This document shows positions 29,301 through 39,006 of a stretch of DNA of 45,874 nt, in pieces. Source of the stretch: Gonium pectorale (taxonomy: Eukaryota > Chlorophyta > Chlorophyceae > Chlamydomonadales > Volvocaceae); the NCBI GenBank assembly GCA_001584585.1, contig LSYV01000036.1, positions 299,323-345,196 of the forward strand, in the 5' to 3' direction. Under the pieces are notes generated by a model. The model had not been told where the DNA came from. It made no database searches and was given only the letters and a program-made list of their open reading frames with translations. How positions within the stretch are numbered: the stretch's first letter is position 1; every line of letters begins with the position of its first letter. The position numbers were made by a program, and so were the translations under genes.

Positions 29301-31852
29301 GAGGAGCCCAGGAACGGAGATGTTGGGGTTTGAGGGAGGAAGGTGCGCGAGGCCAACCGTCGATCCCACTCCCGCCCAGGCTAGTCCCGACCCGACACCA
29401 ACCCCTGCGGTGTCCAGGCCCTTCCCCTCCCAGGGTTTGTACTTCTCCCACCACGCCCTGAACCCAACCGCTCCTCCCGCTCACAACACAGGCCGCTACC
29501 CCTGCCTTCCAATGGCATCCCCCTCCCTCCGCCTGCCCCGGCCCCGCAACAGCCCCCAGCCCCGGGCCGCACCGCTGGATACGTGGAGCACGTAGACGGG
29601 CCCCGGCAGCGCCACCCCCTGGGGAACAGCCACCGCCAGCGCCCCAGGGGCCATGGAGCCGTTGAGCACCGCAAAGGGGCCGCCGCGCGAGGAGGAGAGG
29701 CTGCCCTGCGGGACCAAAGGCGCGGGGGAAGTAGTGGTCGCGGTGGTGGTAGGAGGGTATGTGCTGGGGGTTGAATGGGGGTGCATACCGCGAGGTGGGG
29801 CACCGGAGGTTGGCCATAGAGACGGGAGGTGGTCATGGAGGCACCCCCCGAGCAGCCGACCCAGCCCATCGCTACAGTTTCGACTGGGGTGACGACTGTA
29901 GGGGAAGGCCGGACACGGGCGGCCAGCAATTTGCCGTGCGTAATTTTCCCCCGGGCACTCTTATGTTTCTTCCTCCTATCATCAACTTGTTCCGGCTCTG
30001 TTGAACCCACATTCCCTCTGCCACACCTACCCTCCGCTCCCAGTACCTGTCCCCGCCCTTACCGCTCCACCTTCGTGAACCCCGGCCCTCCGCCTTCCAT
30101 CCCCTCACAAAATGGGAGAATGCGGCCCTGTTCCTAACAAAACCTGTCTCCCCCCGCTCACAATCTCCGCACGGTGCTGCACCCGCTTCTCATCCATGCA
30201 CGCTCACCATGCTTCCTCCTTCCACTGCCCTGTCACTGTCCCCAACCACACAAGAGCACTCCCGCCCCACTCCTGACGGCTCACCAGCTTCGCCTGCAGG
30301 GCCGCCGGCGCGCCCTCCAGCGGCCCCACGTAGGCGCCGCCCGCCTGCGGCCCCAGCCCGCTGCTCAGCTCCGGGCGCAGCGCCCCGTCCACCACAACAG
30401 CCACCACGGCCGCGCCCGGCAGCGTGTGGCGGGCGAGGAGCGACGCGGGCACCTCCGCGTGGGCGGGGGCGGGCTGCGGTGCCGGGGGAAGGCGAGGAGG
30501 GAGGAGGGGAAGGGGCAGGACAGGAGGGGGGGATGGGCGGGAAGGCGAGGATGTGGTGGTGGTGGAGGGTTCCAGAGAGGTTGGGCGGATCGGGCTCGCG
30601 GCTGCCCCGCCCACAGCCGCGGCCGCGAGCAGCAGGCGGTGCGCAGGTGACCGCGAGGCCACAGGGAGACCCGCGCCAGCGTGGCCCTTGGGCAGCATTT
30701 CAGAGTTGAGCTCCAGCGAAGCTCCCACAGCTGAAAGGAGCGCACGGGCTTTTGCGGGCGTGACAGCTTACGGCGAAGGGCCCTCAGTAACAGGTACGCC
30801 GGCTCGCGACACCGGCACGGGGCCCTGCCGCTGTCGCCCCTCGCACTGGGCGTCCCCTGGCCACCGCCTGTCCTTGCGGGTCCAGGTCAGTCGTCAGAGC
30901 ACCCCAGTCGAGCCCAGTCGAGCTATGCGCGTCTTCCTCGACTTCCTCCCCACACGGGCCGCGGTCGCGCCCACCCGCAATGCACCGCATGCCAACCATG
31001 CGTCGTTTGCGCGGTAGCGTCGCGACGGAGGTGCGCCTTCGGGCTGAGGGTCACCCACTCGCGCGGCCGCTCTCAGCCGCTCCCCAAAGGGAGGGCCGGC
31101 TGCGCAGCCTCACGATGACTGGCAGGTAATCCCAGGAGTTGTTCCCCTGTTTAATGGCATTTTCGCCTAGACGTCCGCTACCGCGTGACCCAGTACCGCC
31201 CTCAGGCGGCACGGCAGGACGCCCCGCCGCAACACTTCATCGCCTCTCACACGTGCGCCCCCCTGTGCGAACGTGCAAGTGAGGTCCCGGGTGCTTCTTT
31301 GCCCCAGGAGCACGTGAGATGTGGGGTGGCGACGCGGCGGCGTGCCGTGGCGCGGCGCTGTTGGGTGGTCCGGTAGGGGCCGGGGATCTGGGCCGCCCCT
31401 CACCTCAACGTTTGTCCTCAGCAGCGGCGTGATATCCGTGAACCGGTACTCCTCGTTGCGCGTTGAGGGCATGCGGAGCGTGGCGATTGCGCTGTTCGAT
31501 TGTTGCCGCAGCGCCGCGAGGCTGCACGCCGAAGCCCAAGTCCTGTCAGGTTGAATGTTGGATGAAGGAGCAATGAGCAATAACAGTACCTGGGCGGCGT
31601 TGCGACCTCCTTTACAGTCCGCGCCAGCCATTTATCCTCCGGTGTCGTCTGAACCGCCGAGGCGACTGCCGCGCTCTTGCATGGCTTGTGCGTCAGTCGC
31701 ACATGGGCAATTGAGCTGTTTGGCGTGATCCGCTGGCCTACAGGTGCGGGGCAGGCATTGCCTACTATCGCGCAAACGGGCAGAAGCGAAATGGCTGCAG
31801 GATCCTTACCCACGATATGCGAGCGGGCGATGCCGCCGATAGATGTTTGCAT
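26388..31852 (-). CDS. SUFD: Plastid Fe-S cluster scaffold subunit SufD (10 exons)
   Basis: SufD is part of the SUFBC2D complex that assembles Fe-S clusters in plastids. Exons in order: 31590-31852, 31404-31542, 30285-30473, 29573-29705, 28859-29079, 28396-28521, 27740-27913, 27345-27440, 26913-26989, 26388-26562. They total 1593 nt (530 aa). ATG 31852 is the only ATG of the first exon after an in-frame stop and opens a transit peptide of roughly 60-80 residues. The SufD N-terminal motif MPSTRNEEYRFTDITPLL is at 112-129. The beta-helix core includes GSFHFKG, ARHDLSI, KGVFDGNVK and NLLLVPLATVNVKP. ADDVKCTHG at 450-458 supplies the conserved Cys455 and His457, equivalent to C358 and H360 of E. 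coli SufD, followed by DDELFYFRARGI. The donor at 27345 is GC (CAG|GCAGGC). A GT donor nine bases further on (exon end 27336) is also in phase and would add three residues. Confidence 0.93.
26569..26601. repeat. Three-unit 11-bp repeat in the last SufD intron
   Basis: The unit CGGGGAGGTGG is repeated three times, immediately beside the splice acceptor of the last SufD exon. On the coding strand this is a C-rich (pyrimidine-biased) stretch, so it may simply be an expanded polypyrimidine tract. Confidence 0.9.
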
Positions 31853-33726
31853 GGTTGATTTGGGTAGCGACAAGAGCTGCGCGACCACACAAGTCACCTA
31901 GCGCAGCAGACAATCCGAACTATTTGGATAACAGTAATCCCAATCTCGCACCCAAAATGGCGGAGGAGGCCGCATTGTCTGGTTCCGGAGCAACGGTTGC
32001 CGTGCAGCACGCGAACGCCTTGCACAATCTGCTGTTTGAAGGGGGGGGGGGGTCACCTCCGCAAAGCCAATCTAGAAGCGGTACCCATCAGCGTGCTGCC
32101 TGGTGTCCCGTACTCGTAGCCGGTGTGCAACCCCCGTGCCCCGTGTGGTGAAAGTGCTCTCGTAGGCGTCCTTGGGTTGCGGGTAACAAGCAAGTCCCTA
32201 CTCCTTCGTGCCTTCCTTTCCACTTTAACTAGCGTTCCGACAAGTTGGGCCCCTAATGAAAGGCAACCGAAGAAGATGGCAAGGATGGCAAGGGGCGACG
32301 CCAGAGCAACAGGTGTGCAAGCACAGGGCTGATCCGCACGAACTGACGGGTCGTCGCGCCATAGAATGGCCACTACACTCAGGGCGGCTCAGCGGCAATC
32401 AAGCGGGTACGGCTGAAGAGCTCACGAGGAGGAACCCTAGTCATAACCAAGTACCAACGCCCACACTGAAAGCGAAAAAGAGTACAAAAGTCAGAGTTAG
32501 AGCATCGACCGGATTCAGAAATAGCAGTCCTCGCTCACCGTCGAAGTCAGCGTTTGTAGGTGTGCCCGCCTGCAGCAGCCGGTCTTCATACATACACGCC
32601 GCCCAGTCACCAAGCCTGGGACAAGCGGATGTGAAGCGCCTTCTTCCCCAGCTGCGGCCCACAGGACGCCCAAAGCAACTCCATGGGCCCGTTCAGTCAC
32701 GCAAGTGCGTGGGTTAGCGGCGCACCACCGCCGGCTGCGCCCGCGCCGCATCTCTTGCCCAGGCCGGTCGCGCGCCCCGCGATACCCAGGCACGCATCAA
32801 GCCCCGCTGCTGCAGGCACACGTGTGGCGCACGCACACCCGCACGCGGCGGCGCGCGTGCTCCCTCGGCACGGCCACCGGGCCACGTCTCACGTGCACGC
32901 CTACCAGTACCGCATGCGACTGCACGGTCTTGCTTGTACACACACGCCTGCGTACCTGCCTGCCTGCCTGTATGCGTGTGTGGGTGTTGAAAAGGAGAAC
33001 GCATACGACGAGCGTAAGCGCGAAAGTGATGGTGTCGTTGTATGACCCAGCTGCGTGTGTGCGTGTGTGTGTGTCTGGTGCCCCGATACGACCCAACTGT
33101 TGGGAGCCCGTAATCTGTAGCTGCACCAAACGCACCAGCGGCAGGTAGGCCTCCGCTGCTACGACGCGGCCCGCTGCACATCGCCCTACTGCACGCTCAC
33201 AACCCCCAACCACAACACAAACAGTTTCCGGGCAGTTGGGCAGAGGGCCGCCGTCTCTGCGACTGCGCCTGCTTGCTTCCTTCACTTCGCCGTCCGTGCA
33301 CCACATACCGTATGTGACAATCGCCTTGCGCATGCCACCGACGGACGCATGGCACACGCGTTCAAAACCCGCACAAATCAACCGGCTGCACCGAACCAAC
33401 CGACATGCATGCACAGCTGCAACCAGGCAGCCGGGGGGGCAGGGGTGACGACCGCTTTTCCGGGGCAGAGCCGCCAGCCCCCATCGTCGCAGGCCGCCTC
33501 AGAGCGCCCCTTACTGAGCCAAATGCTCTACACTCCTTGTACACCGATGTGCATGGCATACATAGCGTCACGAAGCTGCAAGCCGGTTGTGATGCCTCGT
33601 CAGCTTCAGCTCAACCCGAGCCCGGCAGGAGCCGAGCAGGGGCCGCTTGGTTTTGAGCCAAGCAGCCAACGTGCCTTCCAAAGTACCGATACACGCCGCC
33701 GCAGGAAAGCCTGTCCACCGATCCGC
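31853..33726. other. Intergenic: SufD promoter region and DUF1517 copy A 3' flank
   Basis: About 1.9 kb with no supported gene. It contains a run of twelve G at 32041-32052, about 190 bases upstream of the SufD start, and a (GT)-rich stretch near 33055-33075. The open frames on both strands lack motifs. Confidence 0.5.
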
Positions 33727-36700
33727 CTAAAGCGGCAGGAGGTTCTGGTAGCTGAGCTGCAGCTGCCGCCAGCTGAGCGACTCGCCCGGGGCCTACACGC
33801 GTGGGATGGGGCCGGGGTGGGGCGGGGGTGAGGGGGCGGGGGCGGGTGGGTCTCCATGCACTCGCGTGGGTAGACGGAGGAACGGGGACATGCGCGCCCA
33901 CCAGCCGCATCGCCCAGAGAGCGGGCAACGGAACCCGCAGGTCACAGTAACGCTCGGTGGGACTGCGCGGCAACTGCGCGCGCACAGGAGACTGCGCGCG
34001 GTAGTGCGTCGCAACGAGGAACGCGCACGCCAGTAGCATGCGTACGTCCATTGAACGCGTGCGTGCCTGCGTGTCAGAACGGAGCGGGCGGGTCCCTGGG
34101 ATGCGGCAAGCCAGGCCTGACAGACCCCGATACATGCCCGTACGTATACACGACGCCCAAATAAAAGCGCGATGTCAAGAGCTAATATCCCAACGCACCT
34201 GCGGCGCCCACACAACCTCCGCCCACAGAACCTCCTTCTCACGGATTCCGCCCAGCTCCAGCAGCGCCTCGCGGACCTCCTCCGTGCTGGCCAGGCCTCG
34301 AACGCCGCCTCCGCCCTTGCCCCGCCGTGGTAGCACCCTCCGGCCGCTGGTCGCCAGTAGCAGCGTCACCACGATCATGTCGTCCCCGGCCGCCGCCAGG
34401 GACTGGGAAGACTGGGCCGCAGCCTCCAGCTGCTGCGGCGTTAGCGGAGCGGCTGTCGCAGCCGCTGCTGCAGCCGCTAGCTCAGTCTGTCCTGCTCCCT
34501 GCACCACGGGGGGCACGCTGCTGCCCTGGCTGTCGTCAGCGGCCGCCGCCTTGCCGCCGTTTGCGGGGAGAGACCGGGGCCGGTACCTGGTGCGCATGGC
34601 CGATGGCGGATGGGCGGATGGAGGCACGACACGGGCGGGTGGGCGGGGGTTTTAGCGACGATGAGTGGTACGGGAGGGCGAAAGGCGAACAGATGGACCG
34701 GCTTACTCATGTCCGTACTGCGGCGTCCCTTGCCCGTGCGATTGACGCTATCCTTAAGACGTACACTGGGATCGTACGGCAATAAGAACGCGCCTCGCCA
34801 CAGCAATATCGGCCTCTCCGTGTGTTCATAGATGCCCCTGCTGGCGAGCAAAACATCAACGCTCCAAAGCTCTTTATATCTTTTTATGTCTTCGCCCGCA
34901 CCCGGCGCGCGCCTTCTCCTCCAGCGACCAGCGCAGCAGCCGAGTCTCCGCGTCTTCCTCGTTGCCGTAGCCCACCTCCTCGCCCGCCCCGTACGCAAAT
35001 TGGTGGGAGCGCTGGACCAGCACCAGGAGCGCGTCTGTGCGGGCCCAACAGGCTGCCGTTCACCGCCAGCTATATAGGAGTGCAACTTTCGGGCGCCAGC
35101 TCAAAGCAACGACAGACGCTTAGTTAGCAAACATGCAACTCCCTGTTGCGTGCACGTTGGCTCTCGTTGCCGCAACCGTCGCAGCCGTCCGCCCTCAGCC
35201 CTGCCCGGCGCCGGGAGGCCCCTGTCCCCACCCGCACGACCTCGCAGCTTGCTTAACCTTGCGCATCGCGCTCCTTGTACGGCGCCCCTTGCTGTCGCTT
35301 CCCTTTCCACACGCTCCACTCATCTTTCCGTCGTCGCCCCAAATACCGCAGCGGCAACTTGTGTGCTCCCCTCTGGACCCTGGTCCCCGCCGGCCCCGCC
35401 GCTGACTCCGTCGCTCATCGCGATGGATGGCCCTCCGTCCGCGCACACGGTACTAGTGCTTATGGCTGTCTGCTGTGCCCCGGTCAGTGCCGACGCCCAT
35501 CAGGTTGGGCCCGCGCAGGCGAGAGTTGCGCTGTGCGGGTCTGCCGTGTGTGTGCGGGTCTGCCGTGTGTGTGCGGGTCTGCCGTGTGTGTGCGGGTCTG
35601 CCGTGTGTGTGCGGGTCTGCCGTGTGTGTGCGGGTCTGCCGTGTGTGTGCGGGTCTGCCGTGTGTGTGCCGGGCTTGGGTGACTGGGTGGGTGGGAGCCG
35701 ACCCTGGCCCTCACCACACATATCTCTTACTGGAGCACAGTCCACGCTGGTGGGAACTTTACCTTTCAGCTGCGGGACTGACGGCATGGCATGTTGCACC
35801 CACGCACCCACCTTGCAGCAGCCTGTGGCGTGCCTGGGGGGAGCCCCCCGCCTGCGTTGCCCCTGCCGCCTCAGCCTCTGCCACCAGCGCCTTGAGGCAG
35901 GCCTGCAGCAGCCACGCGCACCAAGCGAACAAACGGACACAAGCGTACTGCTCCGTTTACGAACCAACCCAACAGACCCGCCTACAAGCACAACCGGGAA
36001 CCGGGTGCGCCCTCCAGCCGCTGCTACCGGCTGTATTCTGTTCGCTGTACGGTGTACGACACTGCCGCATACATATTAGAGACATGACACAGGGAGTGGA
36101 GCGGAGTGGAGAGACACCGCGTGCGTGCGTGGCGTCCCATCATTCGCTCGGCACGCAACGCAACGCAACTCGGCAACACGCGTGTCACACGCTACAGGCA
36201 GTGATGAACCGCCCCGTTCCGTGATGCTCATTCGCCCCACAAAGCCACGCCATGCAAGGTCCAAATGCGCGGCGTTCCACTGATCCACTCATCCGCTCGG
36301 CACGCAACGCAATGCAACTCGGCAATACGCGACGCACCCCGCCCGGCCCACGCACCCACCTGCAGATCGGGCCGCGCCTCGCCCCCGCACCTCAGCACCA
36401 ACTAAATTTCGGGAGTGTTAGAGGATAGGAGTCGTGGGTGTTGAGGAGTCTTGAGGGGTAAGGTGTATGGAGCGTGTGTACGGCATCAGAGCAGCATGCA
36501 GGACATTCGTGCCACGGAGCGCACGCCAGCCGTACTTTGACCTGACCCCCACGCCCGCAGCCGCCCGCCTACCATGTGGCAGTTGCTTGCTGGATGATTC
36601 GCACACAAGAGGCTCTTTCTCACCCATCCGCCCACCTGCAGCCGGGCCGCGACGACCGGCGGGAACAGCGGCGCCAGCATCGCCCGCGCCGCCTTTCCAA

Positions 36701-37858
36701 AGTTCATTTTCATGAACCATTCGATGAACTTGAACATGAACCCCTACAAGCCGCAATTAACGGATAGAGGGGAAATGGTCGGGCTCTGGGTCAAGCGACG
36801 ACGAGGCTCTGCCATAATTGGGCGTGCATGGTTTAAGTGCTTCCGTCCCGCCAGCCGACCAATCAATCAGCCTTATTTCCAAGTCGGCTCGCTGCCAAGC
36901 GGCAGACCGCCAGACAACAGTTGGCAGGCGGCAGTCGTATACAGGCGCACATCTGAAAACGTCCCGCCACGCCCGCCACCCACGCCTCCGGCACATACCA
37001 CCCCGGCGCACCATGCCAACGGTCATGCTAACGACCATTGCGACTGCCTTAATGGCAACATTATCGGCGGCAACGTCATACAATGGCGTGAGTTGCGTAA
37101 CCGTGTGGCCTGCTGCTGCGGCAGCCGCAAGGTCTACTCCCGCTCCTGCTCCCGCTCCCGGCTCAGGGACCAGCAGGCTCAGCTGTTTCCCGAGTTCCAG
37201 CGCCGGGGCTCCGTCTCCAGCTACGTCCTGCTGCAGCAGCGGCCCGGCCGCTTGGGCCGCCTGAGAGCCCCCCGCCAAGGGCACAAACCACACCGGCAGA
37301 AGGGCTAGGGCGGCAGGCGCCCGACCTGCGCCGCTGCCTGGGCAGTCCGTGTCATGCCCTGTCAGCGTGGCACCAAAAGGCAATAGTGGTACGTATGTTC
37401 CGCTGAAGGGTGCGCATGCGCGAGCTATTGAGGGTTTACGTAAGTGGGGGCGACAACAAGTTAGGAGCAACCGGTCCTATGGTGGTGGGGAGGGACGGAT
37501 GAGGGCGGCGGAGCGTGCGTGTGCAGTAGGCGCGTTCCTAACCACATACGAATAAGGGGCTGACGGTACAATTGCTTTGGCTTCCGTCTCAGCAGCCCCT
37601 CAGCAGCCGTCCCGCCGTCGGGGGCACAATGCAGGTAGGGGCACTTACCGATGTCGTGGGCCTGCGTGGCCCCGATGCCCCCGCGACCGCTGCGCGCTGT
37701 CAATTTAAGTTCTCACCTCGCCTCAGATCTCCGGTGTAGGGAACGTTATGGCGCAAGCGAGGCAAGCTAACCCGCGATGCTGCAGCCGCGCATCGCGACG
37801 ACCTTCCGCCCCTCCAGCCGCCCAGCGCGGCCTTTGGCCCTGCACTGCTGAGCAACAT
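33727..37858 (-). CDS. DUF1517 (FLAP1-like) plastid membrane protein, copy A
   Basis: DUF1517 proteins occur in cyanobacteria and plastids. The Arabidopsis member FLAP1 acts in thylakoid acclimation to fluctuating light. Exons: 37717-37858, 37012-37358, 36636-36743, 36360-36401, 35812-35902, 34902-35034, 34199-34586, 33727-33792. They total 1317 nt (438 aa). An Arg/Ser/Ala-rich transit peptide comes first, then a hydrophobic segment (PAALALLPVWFVPLA) and a likely membrane helix across exons 2 and 3. The family core follows: VLRCGGEARPDLQACLKALV, RHRLLQDALLVLVQR, an Ala-rich linker, IVVTLLLATSGRRVLP, STEEVREALLELGGI, AEVVWAPQ, and an end reading YQNLLPL. Exon 1 is modelled with donor GAG|GTGAGA at 37717. 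The donor homologous to that of copy B (GTAAGT, exon end 37649) would read through an in-frame TGA and end out of phase. All later exons are open and in phase. Confidence 0.72.
35535..35667. repeat. 19-bp minisatellite, seven units, intron of DUF1517 copy A
   Basis: Seven perfect or near-perfect units of GCGGGTCTGCCGTGTGTGT lie in the intron between exons 35812-35902 and 34902-35034. The corresponding place in copy B (about 41036-41060) has only one unit, flanked by the same sequences (GAGAGTTGCGCTGT before, GCCGGGC after). Confidence 0.95.
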
Positions 37859-39006
37859 ATTTATCAATCAATACGGACTGTTGGGCGCGGTGTGAAAGGT
37901 TCAAGCACAGGTAGCTCCTATGATCACGTTTAAAGGCTCTCCCGTTCTCTCGGCTTTGTCGGATCGTAGAATCTTGACTTTAGACTCTCGGAGCTGGAAT
38001 GTCCCACTGCAAAACCCTTAACATTGTGTTGCCGCACATTGTACTGCCTCGTATGCCTCGTATGGTTTTGGCACATGGGCTTCACTGCGCGTGACGTTCG
38101 TCCTTTCCCCTAATGCCAGACCCCGCCGGACCAGAAGGCAGGTGAAGGGACGGCACCATCGCCACGGTCTTACACCCTGGGCAGTCTGCACCAGAGCCCC
38201 AGAGACCCTGGGGCGTACCCTCATCCTCTCCTGCCGTACGTGACATCGCGTTATTTCAGTTGGCGCAAAGAAGAGCAGTCGGGCTCAGCGCACACGCTGA
38301 TGCTAGCCGTTGCGTGTATGGGGCTCAGGCTCCCGTGCACTACATACCGGCGCCGGCAAATCTTGTCTTCATTCCACACACACGCACTCACATACACAAA
38401 ACACACTCACACACACATTCGCCCGGTCCGCGCTGGCACGGCCGTACACTGGCACGCCCGCATCCCATAGTGTACGACAACGAATTCAGAGCCACGCCAC
38501 AGCCTCTTTCTCAAGGCCGTACCGTGCTCCTACTGTCAGCCACTACCCGAGGCGGTACATTGACGACGGGGCATCGCAATCTTATTGACGGGCCCTGACC
38601 ACTGCGTGGCTGCCGAGGCGGTACTTTTACGCGGCATCATAATGCTAACGACGGGCCGCCGCGGTAATTGCCCACTGCGTGACCGCCAACCCGCAGGCGA
38701 GCCCAACTGGACAAGCAAGCAGCAGCAGACAGGTAGCGGCCGAATATCCATGAGTCGCGCTCGACGCACTGTCAGCCAAGGCGGCTCCGTAGCAACGAGC
38801 AGCCGGCGGTAAAGACGAAACGTGCATACATACGCCTATCCCTCGGGCGGGCCCGCGGGCGGCGACGGAGCTCCGCCCTTGCTCGCTCGGGACTGAACCG
38901 GGTCCGTCCATACCACCTGCAACACCCATCCCTCCGCACAGGCCACGGGATCCCAATCTGCCGTCCGACTGCGCCTCAAGGGGCCTGAATCTCTGGCCGT
39001 ATCAGT
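37859..39006. other. Intergenic spacer of the DUF1517 array (copies A and B)
   Basis: This spacer holds the copy A promoter and the copy B 3' flank. Much of it matches 43846-45101 in patches, for example around 38258-38350 against 44283-44380 and 38755-38870 against 44950-45070, so it is part of the tandemly duplicated unit. A (CA)-rich stretch lies at about 38375-38420. No gene is seen. Confidence 0.6.
37928..37955 (-). promoter_or_regulatory. Conserved promoter block of DUF1517 copy A
   Basis: AAGGCTCTCCCGTTCT with its flanks (plus strand) is shared with 43906-43932. Each block sits about 60-100 bases upstream of its own start codon. On the coding strand it ends in CTTTAAAC, which may act as a TATA-like element. 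It stands out from less conserved neighbouring sequence. Confidence 0.45.

Noticed and set aside
30204..30728. Continuous minus-strand frame suggesting a larger SufD exon
   Set aside because: Only 30285-30473 matches the SufD pattern and has a good acceptor. The upstream part is low-complexity Pro/Ser/Thr, and the splice to exon 2 (31404) gives the right phase without it.
35535..35667. CRISPR-like array
   Set aside because: The units are directly adjacent with no spacers, and the locus is intronic DNA of a eukaryote.
35150..36224. Open frames coding Cys/Val-rich (plus) or His/Thr-rich (minus) peptide repeats
   Set aside because: The repeats are the translation of the 19-bp intronic minisatellite. 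The period is not a multiple of three, so every frame shows the same pseudo-protein repeat.
33727..37858. Calling DUF1517 copy A a pseudogene because of the TGA in exon 1
   Set aside because: An earlier strong donor restores the exact phase and all seven later exons are intact. A splice shift is the simpler reading until transcripts say otherwise.
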